DNA of 64,000 nt, taken from positions 1-64,000 of the forward strand of contig JAGVSM010001163.1 of NCBI GenBank assembly GCA_022494885.1, read 5' to 3'. A program made the position numbers and the translations under genes. Below the pieces are notes generated by a model that saw only the letters and a program-made list of their open reading frames with translations, did not search any database and was not told the origin of the DNA. Shown piece by piece: positions 23,175 to 34,305 of this stretch. Source of the stretch: Micrasema longulum (taxonomy: Eukaryota; Arthropoda; Insecta; Trichoptera; Brachycentridae). Each line of letters begins with the position of its first letter. The first letter of the stretch is position 1.

Positions 23175-23440
23175 AAAATACATATTTCATAATGTCAAAG
23201 ACAAAGAAATACTGAAGACACCTAAAAAAAGAAAACTTGAGTAATTCGGACACGTGATGAAAAGCAAAAAAATCATTTTACTTTCATTTTGCAGGGAAGG
23301 ATTAAAAGAAGTCGCAGAGCAGGTAGAAGGCGCATCTCTTGGCTAAAAAATGTGCGTGACCGGTTTCATTGCAGCACTTGCTCCTTGATTTCCAACCTCC
23401 ATTGGAGAGAGCAAAGATTTAAAGAAGAAGAATAATGTCA
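23175..23440 (+). pseudogene. RTE-like LINE ORF2 C-terminus fragment
   Basis: Across two frames it reads RKLE..FGHVMKSKK, then GRIKRSRRAGRRRISWLKNV, RDRFHCSTCS and a short end KEEE. The sequence 'RKLxYxGHxMRxxK...GRRRxSWLKNLR.WF' closes the ORF of a widespread LINE class often labelled endonuclease-reverse transcriptase in arthropods. A fragment of the adjacent upstream part of the same protein type lies at 57.93-58.15 kb. The clade name is from memory of the motif, not from a search. Confidence 0.75.
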
Positions 23441-23647
23441 GAGCAATAGTTAAAAAAGGGGAGAGGCAGAAGGAAGAAGTGTGAATTTGCTATTTATGAG
23501 GTTAACGTTACCACAAAATTTTAAAATAGTATATTTTCTGAACCACCTTAGTATGGCAAAAATCCATTGAAATCAGTACAAGTGTTTGTTCAGTAACTTT
23601 TCATTATACAGATAGGTGCGAAGGTTTTCACGGTCACTGTTATTAAT

Positions 23648-23813
23648 ATGTTTCTTTTTTGGGTGATACCGTGTGTGTTGGATTTGTTTCGACGTTTCGG
23701 CTACCATTGCAGGAGCCATCTTTACTCAGTTTACCCTGAAGATGGCTCCTGCAATGGTAGCCGAAACGTCGGAACAAATCCAACACACACGGTATCACCC
23801 AAAAAAGAAACAT
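23648..23813. repeat. Near-perfect inverted repeat with hammerhead-like motif
   Basis: Arms of about 75 bases (23648-23722 and 23739-23813) are separated by about 16 bases and differ by only a few changes. The right arm holds CTGAAGA (23736-23742), a pairable segment (GGCTCC with GGTAGCC) and GAAACGTC (23763-23770). This matches the order of the hammerhead ribozyme core, with an extra U beside stem II. Known: Penelope-like elements carry minimal hammerheads in their terminal repeats, and these can be arranged in opposite orientation. The ORFs here on both strands are mirror images produced by the palindrome. Confidence 0.7.
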
Positions 23814-24009
23814 AATGTTTCCCTTATACATTCAAATTTCTGGACAAACAAACTTCTCAGATTACAGTCACCAGTTGCAAAGGTCTTGATTACACGTGTT
23901 AATGACTCGCGTATTTTTCTAGCAAATTTTTCTCATATCTCTCTATTTAACTTGCTAACAACAATGATTTTATCTTTTTCACACAATATGAATAATTTTT
24001 AAAGCCCAT

Positions 24010-24150
24010 TTAAATTTGTAATTTTAAATTCCCGCAAAAACGATCATTTCATTGACTACGCCCGTAATACGTTAAGTTTCATGTTAATTTGTTACTGCCC
24101 ATTCAAATTTGTTAAGAATATTTTCACGAATCTTGACGTCACAACTGCCT
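24010..24150 (-). repeat. Dispersed repeat R3, copy 2 (reverse)
   Basis: Its reverse complement has TTGTGACGTCAAGATTCGTG, an ACGTATTACGGGCGTAG block and CGTTTTTGCGGGAATTTAA, as in the copies at 6.2 and 44.0 kb. Confidence 0.6.
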
Positions 24151-24154
24151 AGGA

Positions 24155-25000
24155 TAAACATTTTGCGTTTTTCTAGCGACTTATTTTTATTAAATTTCTT
24201 TTTTACATTTACGTATGAAAACATTACCCTAAAATATCCATACTGATTTTGAAAATGCAATTAATTATTCTAAATCCATTTAAAATATTTTTATCAGTAT
24301 ACGTGGTACGTGGTATTTTCCTATTACATGCTCTCAATTTGAGCACATGTAAAGAATAATTATTTGCCTATTTGCCGTAGCACTGAACTTTCTTCAGAGT
24401 AATTATCCGCTACCCGCTTATAAATTATGCTAGTTGGCTCTAATGCATAGATCAAGAGCGCTCCAAATTTTTGGTTTGTGATACGTGTAATGAGCGATTT
24501 TAGTCCCTTCCATAAAATGTTCTTCATCTCACTTGTAATACAGTAATACTTTTAATTCCTAGAGGGGTTAAATCGAGCTCTTGTTTTTCAAAATTTTGAT
24601 GAACTAAAAATATTGTTGATAAAATAAATTAATTGGAGAATGTTGTATGTTTTCTCATCATATCAATGTCAATATAAATATTTAATGAGTATGAAACGTT
24701 TCGTGATGGCATTAAGGGTATTTTATAATTAATAAAGTAGGAAAAATAAAATTTCGTTATTAATTGTAATAACGAAATGTTTAAGGGCCTTATAATGAAA
24801 TCTTAATTAGTTATTTAAATTAAGAGGATTTACAAAATATTAAAATATAACAGTTCAAAAGGATTTATTTCTTAAATACAAAATATATAACAAAGTAATG
24901 TTTATGTTAATGTTGATAATTATTCATAAACTCGTAATAATAAAATTCGTTCACGGTCACTTTTTTCTTATAGGATCTACTCATATATACACATTTAAAA
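24155..25000. other. Unassigned AT-rich stretch
   Basis: No ORF or shared repeat was recognised. A small imperfect palindrome at about 24752-24780 (TTTCGTTATTAATTGTAATA, with complementary AACGAAA) is the only structure seen. Confidence 0.3.
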
Positions 25001-25004
25001 AGGG

Positions 25005-25180
25005 TTATGGTCCGGTGGCAAGTGTTGTGTACTCACGGATCAGAGGTCCAAGGGTCAAACCCCAGCCTACCTTAACTAGATTACTATTTTTTTATAGTGA
25101 GTTATTTACAACTCGTTGAAAATGGTACAAAAGTTAAAATATTCACAAAAATTAAATATTGAACGCAAATATTTCTAAAT
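25005..25180 (+). repeat. SINE-A copy 2
   Basis: A degraded tRNA-like head (GGTCCGGTGGCAAGTG; ACTCACGGATCAGAGGTCC) and the SINE-A body with GTGAGTTATTTACAACTCG. The B box is mutated to GGGTCAAACCCC. Confidence 0.75.
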
Positions 25181-25639
25181 ATTTAAATGACTTTAACTTA
25201 AAGCGTCGTTTATCACCGAAATATTTCAATGTCTCTGGATGTAACGTGTTAGACTGAACACTTTGCTTTTTTGTAACAGGTTATCAAGATACCCTGCATT
25301 TAGTTTAACAACCCTATACACCAAATGCGGATAAGGGTATGATATTATTTGACCGGCATGTGTCGGAGTGCGAGCTTAGTTAGAAGGTTGGTTGGTTAGG
25401 TAAAGATCTATATAAAATGGTGAATAGAAAACCATTAAAATCTAGAAGCTTTTACAACCTGGTCGTTTTCTGTGGACGTGTCAGGACTTAAGAGTAAATC
25501 ATCGAAATGAAAATACTAATTTTATACAGAAAAAAAATATATATTTAACTTTCTTATTTTTTGAATATTTCACTTCCGATTCGACTGTAGTTGATGGTTT
25601 GAAGTAAATCTTATTTGACTATTATACTCAGACACTGCT

Positions 25640-26250
25640 ACTGCGTAATAGTTTTTAAAGATACACAATATCGCACGCAACTACATTGGCTTAGTATCAG
25701 GCATAGAAGAAATATACATTCTATCACTTCTTCACAATATTTTAAATAATCCTACTTTGCCTGTTTACCTGAGAGACTTTACCTGAGTTTACTTTTTTCA
25801 ACATATATCACAACATGGACTATCTCGTCGTTCTAGTAACGATAAAACCTTTTAAATACCCTTTCATCGCTCTAATTTTCTTGCCTCCACTTTTGCAGTA
25901 ACTGCTCGACTGTGGAGTAATCTACCCACTAATGTTAGAGACGCTTGTCGAGTCGAGTCTTGTCGAGTCGAGTCGAGTCTTGTTGACGTCTTGTCGAGTC
26001 AAGATTGAAATGTCGCTATCTAAACATTTCAGTTGTTCTTTTATCCTTCTTCTTTCCTTCTCATCCCCTCTCCTCTCTTCATAGCATTGTGTTGATTGCT
26101 CATAATTTTAGTTAATCTTTGTTTTTCATTTTGTATAAAATCGTAAGATTCAATATGTCCATGTACTTGTAATTTTCTCAAACTGAACGGTTTGGGTAGG
26201 TAGGAAGAAATTGCCTTAAGGCTATAAGCCCGCCCTTTGCCGTAGGCTAT
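25640..26250 (+). pseudogene. Decayed copy of the 54-kb LINE family with an expanded short repeat
   Basis: Remnants of the same C-terminal region as the 54-kb copy can be followed in broken frames: TCGTCGTTCTAGTAACG for the 'LPLRSHS' region, then GTAACTGCTCGACTGTGGAG for 'AARLWN'. At 25945-26000 the segment is interrupted by an array of TCGAG(TC) repeats. The 3' UTR follows (AGGAAGAAATTGCC, then GCCCGCC) at 26.19-26.25 kb. Many stops are present. Confidence 0.6.
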
Positions 26251-26339
26251 AACCGTTTTTAAAAGCCAATATCTTTTTTATTAAGCATTACCGCGAACGT
26301 GTTGAGAAACTGTACAAATAATAAACTTTTGAATACATC

Positions 26340-26918
26340 TTAAACAACTAACGTTGGTTGATACTACTTCATTACGGTTTTCAGACGTGCCTGTCTATTT
26401 GTCAGGACTATCATGTGAATACTCAAATACGCGATCATCTTAACCATTACCGCAAAATACACAGCATTATTCACGAAATAAATTATAAACTTCAGCCCTA
26501 CGGGAAATTAGAAAAAATAAATGTTTTTTTGAGTGCGGTAAAAATTGGATCAAAAATTGTACGGCAAAGCTTCCTAAAAATGTTCTAAAAATTAATAAAA
26601 AACGTTTTTATAAAAACGAACTAATTTGAACGACGTCATTGGTTTATACGAATCAACCAATGATGAGAGAGTTATGAAAGATTTCCGGTTTTCTTGCCGT
26701 GACTGGACCAATAGGCAGAACTGATCTAAAATAAGCGGAAGAGAACCTCTGACGTCACACGCGGAGTTATTTCAGAAATACAAAACTTTAAAAAATCGTA
26801 ACGCTAATAATACGATAGATAAAAATGGAAGAAAAAAACAGTGGCTTAGTTACTTTAATAGCCTATTAACAAATAATTTTAAAAAAATGGACGTTCTCAT
26901 CATAAATCATTTCTAAAA
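26340..26918. repeat. Dispersed repeat R4, copy 1 (host of the Tc1 insertion)
   Basis: The segment after 26480 shares GGTAAAAATTGGA, GATTTCCGGTTTTC, CTGACGTCA, ACAAAACTTTAAAAAATC and GCTAATAATACGATA in order with 41.37-41.66 kb. The Tc1-like transposon inserts at its right side at TA 26919-26920. A 76-codon ORF at 26358-26588 is not recognised. Confidence 0.6.
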
Positions 26919-27129
26919 TACACCGCAAGACAAAAAAAATTACGAGTTTACCTGCTACCGCGCCCCTTGACTTTACTGAACCCTTTTTCTAAGAAATCCT
27001 TTATCGATACCTCTTTCTTTTGTTTAATAAATTAAGGACACTATGTGTCACCTTTCTACAATATTTACATTTTAAAATGTCTCAACAGTTTTGTTTTACC
27101 CGCGTTTGAGTGAACATAACACAACAATC

Positions 27130-28229
27130 ATGGAAAGTGCAAAGCAAATGTCGATTGCGATAAAATCCAAAATAATCACATTGTCGCAAGAAAACATATC
27201 TAATTGTGAAATATCTCGTCGAGTTGGGTATTCAGAAGGTGCAGTGAGGTTTTTATTAAAAAAAATCCAAGAAACTGGATCCATAGAACGGAAAAAAGGA
27301 AGCGGACGGGGGCGCGTGACATCTGCCCGAGATGATCGCTTAATAAAAAAAATTGTTATGCGCGATCGATTTTTAACGGCACCTGAAATACACGCAGAGG
27401 TGCAGTCTACCAGCACATCAACATTTTCAGTAAAAACAGTGTCCAGGCGGCTGTTGGAGCATGGTTTCCAAGCACGGAGTCCCGCAAAGAAACCATTACT
27501 CACGGACAAAATGAAGAAGGCTAGACTGGATTGGGCGAAAGAGCACCAGAATTGGACCTTGGAGGATTGGCAAAATGTTGTTTTCTCTGATGAATCAAAA
27601 TTCAACCTTTTTGGTCCAGACGGCAGAAAGATAGTTCGACGAAAACGTGGGGAAAGATATCATCCGTCGTGCGTCACTCGAACCGTTAAACATTCACCCT
27701 ACGTGATGATTTGGGGTGCATGACAGCATACGGTTTAGGACCTCTAAATTTTGTACAGGGTACGATGAATGCCATTCAGTACAAAAAAGTGTTAAAAAAA
27801 CACATTATTCCAACAATCGAGGACATTACGCAGTATACCGCGGACCCAATTTTTCAGGACGATTCTGCGCCGTGCCATAGAGCCCGCACTGTGAGTACAA
27901 ATATATATATTTTTAAATGCATTTTGTGACCACATGATAAATAATTTATTGTTTTTTTATAGATCAATGAATTCAAGGAGAAAATTGGCTTAAAATCGTT
28001 GACGTGGCCCGGGAATAGCCCTGATTTGAACCCGATAGAAAATTTATGGGCGATTATGAAAAAAAAAGTCGGGAAAAAAAAATCAAAAAACATTGAGGAA
28101 TTAAAAAAAAACTTAATTCAAGTTTGGGAAGAAGAAATAACATCAGAAATTTTAGATTCGCTTTACGCTTCTCTAAATAATAGAATTTTACATGTTATAA
28201 AAAATAAAGGTGAATTCACTAAGTACTAA
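27130..28229 (+). pseudogene. Tc1-family DD34E transposase with one intron and one frameshift
   Basis: The transposase cuts and pastes the element by binding its terminal repeats. ATG at 27130 (MESAKQMSIAIKSKIITLSQ) is preferred over an upstream in-frame ATG at 27091, because homology to paired-like HTH domains starts here. Two HTH regions lie at about residues 5-110. The catalytic triad is D154 in VVFSDESKF, D in FQDDSAPCHRA and E in PDLNPIENLW, with 34 residues between the last two. The frame is broken near 27715: one G appears missing in the run before the conserved W-G-C-M. An intron 27891-27962 (GTGAGT...TTTTATAG, 72 bp) is required, since reading through it gives a stop; exon 2 ends at TAA 28227-28229. 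The length would be about 342 residues, usual for the family. A single-base lesion makes this copy inactive unless the base is a sequencing error. Confidence 0.92.
27891..27962 (+). other. 72-bp intron in the transposase gene
   Basis: A GTGAGT donor and a TTTTTTTATAG acceptor in phase 0 join ..CHRART to INEFKEK. This restores the spacing between the second and third catalytic residues to 34. Confidence 0.85.
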
Positions 28230-28644
28230 ATATTTTTAAATGTTATAAATATGTTTAAATGTAAAATACTTTAATTTAAAATAAAGCGATAAGAACCTAC
28301 TTCTTAAATATGAATTAAAAAATAACATGTCTTTTATTATTCCATCACAAACACTCGACCATAAATGAACCGTTATGGGTCTCTAAGGTTCGGGTAATCT
28401 GATACCTGATATATAATGGCAATTTCTAAGTACAATTCATGAGTAAGATTTTTTATTTTAACCTTGAAATAACGAGTAGTCATCACATATGTCAAACAAT
28501 ATAAAAAAAACTAATTAAATATCAAGAATAATTCATTATATGTCAATTTTAGTTTTTTTTGAGAACTCGTAAATTTATTTGTCTTGCGGTGTATGTTCGT
28601 TTTAAACTTTATATTCCAGCTGCTTTATTTAATTATAATCAATT

Positions 28645-29205
28645 GTTATCTGCAGCAAATCTTTAAACATTTCTGATATAAGAATCTTAACTGGCCTAAC
28701 ATTACTTTATAAAGTGATCAATTTATTAATTGACTGTCATGATTTACTGGAGTTGGTGTGTTTCCGTGTACCGGGTCGACATACCCGCCACAGATCTCCT
28801 TTTTATTCTGCAAGTTCTAAGACCAACTATCACATGCACTCGCCTATCCCTAGGCTCCACAGATATGGCAGTATGAGGACAAGGCTGATATATTTGGTTC
28901 TGGACTAGATAGTTATAAAACGAGTCTGATTTCTATTTTTCTCTCGGAATATTACTCTTAAAGTTTCTTTATATTTAAAAAGGTTTTTCCTTTTTTTGTT
29001 TTTTAATATTTACGTATTTATTTCGTTAATATTTTTGGTTGCTCATGTATATTTACCTACTTGTTATTATTGTTATAGTTATGCAATTTGATTATTTTTT
29101 TAAATATTTTTTATTGTATGTATTTATTTTTTTCATATTTATGTTCAATTTATGTTAAAGGCAATTTATGCCGTTTATGTAAAAAAAAATAATAAAATAA
29201 CACTC
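28645..29205 (+). pseudogene. LINE family 2 (copy 1): RT C-terminus and 3' UTR
   Basis: It reads LTLLYKVINLLIDCHDLLEL, FRVPGRHTRHRSPF, NYHMHSPIPRLHRYGS, the same block as at 42.3-42.7 kb (DCPELLSLINFRVPRRMTRQ). Both continue into a 3' UTR ending with AAGGCA-ATTT-GCCGTTTATGT and an A-rich tail. The 5' part is missing. It lies immediately right of the Tc1 element. Confidence 0.8.
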
Positions 29206-29454
29206 ACTGTTAAGAGGATATACGGTGTCACAGAATTTTTATGAATAGGTATTTGAACATAGTTTTTCTGGACTGAACGTTGGACTGATTATGCTCAACC
29301 AAAGTCGACCAAATCGTGGTATTATTGTTTTAAAACTAAAAATTATTAAAAATTAAAAAACAAAAAAAATAATAATTGTATATTGTACGTCTGAAGTCGT
29401 CGTTCTTTACAACCGAACCACGGAAATAACCAAACAAAGAAACTTTAAAAGCTT

Positions 29455-29635
29455 TCATTGTACCCCTCACTGCAGTTAATGCCTAGACTCCCATATTCCC
29501 TTCTCAAAAATGTTTTTCCTCCCTGTTGCAACAAATTTGAATATGAACAACTCCCTAGGGAGAAAATTCAGCCAGTCGGCCAGCATTTGGACATACTCAA
29601 AACATTGTTATACCTCCGTGTTATTTCATACGAGG
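29455..29635 (-). repeat. 385-bp family, partial copy
   Basis: It has GTTAATGCCTAGACTCCCAT, CTCAAAAATGTTTTTCCTCC, GTTGCAAC, CTCCCTAGGGAG and AGCCAGTCGGCCAGCATTTG, ending at ACATTGTTA where a LINE sequence begins. Confidence 0.75.
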
Positions 29636-30530
29636 TACAACAATGCAGATGATGCACTAGTTTACATATCAGGATATAATTATGACACAATGATTAATAA
29701 AATTAACAACGATTTAGGAAATATATCAAAATAGTTAAAAGTAAATAAATTGAAATTGAATATATCAAAAACAAAATATATGAATATTGGGAAAAAAATA
29801 ATACCCCAGGGTTACAAAATTAATATTGATAATATAAATATAAATTATGTGGACGAAATAAAGTATCTCGGGGTCTACTTGGATAGATATTTAAATTTTA
29901 AAAAACATACTCAATATGTAACAAAAAAAAATTCAAAAAAAAAATCATTTATGGGAAGATTACGAAATGTAATAGATTTAAAAAGTAGTATTCTTATATA
30001 TAAAACAATAATATGTTCACACATAAATTACTGTTCTTCCATTCTTTTTTTATTTAATGAAGGAGAAATTCAAAATATACAAATTCTTTAAAATAAGGCA
30101 ATGAGGATTATACCAAAAAAAATATACATTCCAATGTAGAAAGAATGCACAAACAAATTGGCTTGCTCACAGTGAAGCAACAAATTAAATATCATGTGGC
30201 AATTTTTATACATAAAATAATTAAGGGGATGAATAAAATAAAAACAATAATAAAATTTAACCAACAATGTCATACATAATATGAAACAAGGGGTAAAAAA
30301 AAGATAAAATTACCAATGAGGAAAAAAACAGAATCTCAAAACTCATTGTACAAGGGATTAAAGCTGTTCAATGAGTTACCTAAAGAAATAAAAGAAATAG
30401 ATAAAATTGAAATATTTAAAATTAATTTGAAAAAATATATAATTGAAAAATTTTGATAAAAAAATTGTAAAAGTTTATATTAGTTCTTAAAATGTTATGA
30501 ACTAACTTAATAAAGCATAAATAAATACGT
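29635..30530 (+). pseudogene. LINE family 1 (copy 2): RT from the catalytic box to the 3' end
   Basis: It starts within the RT palm as NADDALVYISGYNYDTMINK (the ADD catalytic pair retained), then after one stop LKLNISKTKYMNIGKK, YVDEIKYLGVYLDRYLNFKK, SSILIYKTIICSHINYCSSI. A frameshift near 30090 leads into TESQNSLYKGLKLFNELPKE and a C-terminal IIEKF ending at TGA near 30455. The 3' end is AACTAACTTAATAAAGC plus AAATA. Collinear copies lie at 12.5-13.2 kb and 35.66-35.88 kb. This is the best preserved of the three. The 5' truncation falls inside the RT, so it is inactive. Confidence 0.88.
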
Positions 30531-30534
30531 ATCC

Positions 30535-30745
30535 TTTATTCATGATTACCATCTTCCCCCTTTCCACACCAAGTGGTACATAGGGCACTGTTTTTGTAAA
30601 CCAAATTAAGCCTTGTTTGATTATATGTTACAAGAGGGTAAGGCGATCAGTCTTACCCTTACAGTCCAGGAACGACAAAATTTTGCAATTGAAAAAAGGC
30701 CATGATACTTTTTTGTTTTAAAATATTCTAATGATGTAATTAAAA
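30535..30745. repeat. Dispersed repeat R5, copy 2
   Basis: CATCTTCCCCC, ACCAAGTGGTACATAGGGCA, AGGGTAAGGCGATCAGTC and TTACAGTCCAGGA match blocks at 5.55-5.83 kb and 39.26-39.40 kb. The short ATAGGGCACT block also appears at 34.20 kb. Confidence 0.5.
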
Positions 30746-31134
30746 ACAATATAAATTCTACTAAAGGAAACAAAATATTTGAGAGAGCATCTGTTTTGAA
30801 TTTCCGCATTGTTTTATAATGGCAAAGTGCTTTAAATGTATACGACAAAATTATCCGTATAACGGAGGACGTTTTTTTCGTATATTTTTTTCTCTATTTC
30901 AAGATTGTAAGGGGAATATATAAATAAAGGAAAAGTTCTGCTCTGATGAATTTACTGATTCAAGGAACCCGTTCTTCTGGAAGATAATTCTTGAATATAA
31001 CGAGTTGTAGCCAAAGAAAAATAAAACAAATAAATAAATAACCTGTTTTATGTCAAACAATGTCATAATGGTATTGTAAAATTCATGAGCAAAAATTACT
31101 TTTTTAATTTATTCTTTAATTATCTATACACAAC

Positions 31135-32240
31135 AAAAAAATGTTTGTCCGTGTGTTCTTGATGGAGTAAATAACTACTGGACCGATTCTCGCGTGAGTT
31201 TTTAAATATTAAAAAGTATAATAATCCTTCCAATGAACTAAAAACTATTAAAAATAATATATCAATAAATAAATTTAAAGTTGATCTAAAGAAATTTTTT
31301 GAACACGTGTAAAAACAACCTTAAATTTTAATAAGTATTATTGTTTTATGTTTTTCTTTATATATCCTATGTTTTTATATTTCTTTATCATGTACTCCTA
31401 TTTAAAATAAATAAACATTTAAAACAGTAAAAGTCACTCTCCAAGCACAAGAGTTAGTCCCTTTTTTTAGAGAGTTACAGAGATAACATTTACTAGAAAT
31501 GTAAAAATAGATAGGTATAGAATTTTACAAAAACATGTACTTTTAATGAAATTTATTAATAAAAAAAATATTTAAATAAATAAACTTTTTCCGGAGTATT
31601 TTTATAGCTCTTAAAATCTTGAAAATTTACTGTAGAAAAAAAGGTAGGATCGTTAATCTTTTATTCATCATTCACCAGGGCTGCATTTCACGAGGATTTT
31701 TCAAGACTTTAAAAAAGTTTTTTCAACAGCATTTGTTTTTTATAGATTCCGATCAAATTATTATCCTAAATTCCTTATAATTTCCACCCATTTTTATATT
31801 TTTTCTCGATGTTGGCATTAGCTAAAATAATATTAACTGAAATTTAATACATTTTTATTGTTATTGTTATATCTTTATATTTAATTTAATACAGTATATT
31901 GTTATTGTTATATCAGCAAAAAGAACAGTTTGGTATTTACAAAAAAAATCTTAATTTGATTATTTATTTATAACAAGTTATGGAATTCAATCAGAAACAA
32001 AAACCTAAGTACTTTCTTTAAAAAAAAAATTACATCACCTTTTTAAGAACCCGAACGGTTTTTACACGCTTTCAATAAACGAACAGGCGTTTTGGTTTTA
32101 AATTAAATGTCAAACTCATATCAAAAACTAGCAGGTGGATTGAGAACGACTAAATACGCGTTCAGTATGACTGATAGTTTGGGCATATGTTTAGTGTCAT
32201 AATTTGAGAGGGTTGAATCTGCATTTATGTATCAATGGTT
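31135..32240 (+). repeat. Dispersed repeat R6, copy 1 (interrupted)
   Basis: It shares, in order, GTGTTCTTGAT..AGTAAATAACTACTGGACCGAT, TTTTATTCATC, GCTGCATTTCACGA, GAACGGTTTTTAC, GAATTAAATGTCA-like and GTGTCATAATTT with 44.77-45.55 kb. The copy here is longer because a LINE tail is inserted at 31.21-31.43 kb. Total unit length is about 780-800 bp. The class is unknown. Confidence 0.7.
31215..31430 (+). pseudogene. Short LINE 3' end inserted in repeat R6
   Basis: It reads NPSNELKTIKNNISINKFKV and DLKKFFEHV then stop, the last residues of a LINE ORF2 ('N.L...L K.I....FK..LKKFF'). A 3' UTR and AAATAAATAAA tail follow. Confidence 0.6.
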
Positions 32241-32244
32241 TTAT

Positions 32245-32525
32245 TTAAGAAATCCGAACTTGTTTCTATGCTTACATAAAAGCATTATGAAGCCAAGTTT
32301 TGTAACAGTACTTAATAATGTTTTAACAAAAGTATTTTTGTATTTTCTCCCTAGATTATGGCACCATAGCAATGTTTTTTTAGCCAGCTATGGATATTTA
32401 CTATTAGTGTGTTATAATTGTTATAAAATAAGGGTAGATTGACATTTGTTACGTTCATTTTTAATAATTTTTTTAATGTATTTATCGGCTTATTTTATGT
32501 GTAAATCCTCTTAAAGAATTTACTG
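32245..32525. other. Unassigned, with an unrecognised 71-codon ORF
   Basis: The plus-strand ORF at 32227-32442 is hydrophobic and starts just inside the right end of repeat R6. I do not recognise it, and it is probably chance. Confidence 0.25.
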
Positions 32526-32529
32526 GAGA

Positions 32530-32640
32530 TAAGTCAGATTCATGGTGTACTGGTTAGTACGTTTTCTAAAAAGACTGATTGGATTTAATTCCACATTGTT
32601 AGTAGGTATATAAAAAAACTTTGTTAAGTTTTGAAAGACA
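32530..32640 (+). repeat. tRNA-like SINE-C fragment, copy 2
   Basis: TCATGGTGTACTGGTTAGTA is followed by GGATTTAATTCC, spaced like A and B boxes. It is related to 11.34-11.44 kb. Confidence 0.4.
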
Positions 32641-32999
32641 AAATGTTCCACATATATTTTTTTTAAATTATCGGTAATTAAATTCAATAAATGTGTGTTA
32701 TTTTGGATACCTTACCAAATTTCACTATGGAATTTTACCAAATATCATAAATCTGCATATACAATTAATAAATAAGTATTAATCCGTTTTATATTATTTT
32801 ACTGTGTCGTGTGAATTTTTACCACGGCGTGAAATGGTCTTAAGCAGAGGTGGTCAACCATATCGGACTCGAAATATTTTATATTGTCTTTTCTTTATTC
32901 GTATCTTCAGGCAGAAAAAAAATGTATTTGAGTTCTTGAATTTGACATTTCAAAAAATTGAATAAGTTTTTTATTATTGTTGTCCAGTACTTACTTATC

Positions 33000-33300
33000 T
33001 TTTGGTGGATAAAGTAAGTACTTACGTTATTGCATACTATTTAAACATCGCTTTTAGCTGATTTTGATTTGTTTTGAAATGGCATCGACAAGTAATAAAT
33101 TGTATGACATTATGTATTGTCAAAAAAAAAATTTTTTATGTACGGTCCCGAATGAGTTTTTTTAATAATTCGTGAGAGTATTATATGTACTTTTTGCATT
33201 ATATGTTCTATTAATGATAATAAAAAATTAAAAACAAGAAAAATGTATTTTTTAAATAAAACTATTGCTTGGTATTTGGATGATATAGACAAGTTTTTGG
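33000..33300 (-). repeat. Dispersed repeat R1, copy 2 (reverse)
   Basis: It is the reverse complement of the 3.78-3.96 kb blocks, including AAATGGCATCGACAAGTAAT, ACGGTCCC and GTACTTTTTGCAT. Confidence 0.6.
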
Positions 33301-33304
33301 CTTC

Positions 33305-34285
33305 TGTTCATGATATCGAAAATATTAATAATTTATTGGCCGATCATTTTTTTGCGGATCAGATATGTTGGTTTTGAATAATTAAAATGAAAAAATTAAA
33401 TTATCAGAACTGGATACAAATTAAAGTTAATTAAAAAATAATTATTGTGAAATTTTGAAATAGCAAAGAAAGATAATCGGCCAGGAATAATATCGATAAA
33501 TATTGTTTTATACTTAACAATGAGAAGCATATATATTAACATTTTTTACCCAGATTCGGTCGTTGTAGAGATAAGTGAAAAAGTGAAAAAAAAAGTTTTA
33601 ATATACCGCTGAATCTGGGGATTATTCAAACTATAATTGAAAAATTATCTACGAGTTTCCAACTCAACTCCCTCTCCTCTAGGAAAATTCTGTTCTGAAC
33701 CCTTCCCCTAAAGAAATTCCACCAAAAAAAAATATTAACTAATTTGAATATATAAAATGAGTTTTAAGTAAATTGTAAGCACTGCTAGTGCGCATGCAAA
33801 TAACTAACAACGTCTTTATACAAATAAAATGAGGTAAAAAAGTGTACATTTGTTTTAAATTAACAAGTTGAAAATGCATTTTTAATCGTTAGGGTCATTA
33901 AATGACTCTACTTAGTGTTCAACGTAGCGTAAAAAAGCAATTGTTGAGCTTAAATATGCTGGTTGCAAATCGAAAGTTCTACGTAACAGTGAATTGCATA
34001 TTCCAGTAAATATAATAATATAAGGAAATACGAGTATATTTTGCGTAAAAATATGAAAAAAATAGATTTACGAAGAAAATTTTCCATTTCACGAGAGTAC
34101 CGGTAGAACCTTAACACACTTACAGATTCAGAGAATTAAATGAAGAATGGGGACAGTTTACTAAATTCGTGATCATTTTTTTATCCAAGCTCATCGGTCC
34201 ATAGGGCACTAGATTGGTTTGTAGCAATTCTTACCCCAGTTGAAAGTGGACAGAAGAAAATATATTGATGTTTAATGCGCACATG
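33305..34285. other. Unassigned AT-rich stretch
   Basis: No ORF, tRNA-like element or shared repeat was recognised, except a short ATAGGGCACT block at 34.20 kb that also occurs in repeat R5. Confidence 0.3.
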
Positions 34286-34305
34286 GCAAATAATTATATG
34301 AAACT

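Larger units (their letters stand above)
26921..28591 (+). mobile_element. Tc1-like DNA transposon, near complete
   Basis: The left end CACCGCAAGACAAA..ATTACGAGTT (from 26921) and the reverse complement of the right end CACCGCAAGACAAATAAATT (to 28591) match over about 28 bases with two mismatches. Both are flanked by TA (26919-26920 and 28592-28593), the target duplication of Tc1/mariner elements. The element is 1671 bp long. One transposase gene lies inside, on the plus strand. Ends, duplication and coding region are all present, so this is the youngest autonomous-type element in the window. Confidence 0.95.

Noticed and set aside
23643..24002. 62- and 109-codon ORFs on the two strands
   Set aside because: They are read through the two arms of the same palindrome and are mirror products of it.
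27096..27605. 169-codon minus ORF opposite the Tc1 transposase
   Set aside because: It is the antisense shadow of a clearly recognised transposase exon.
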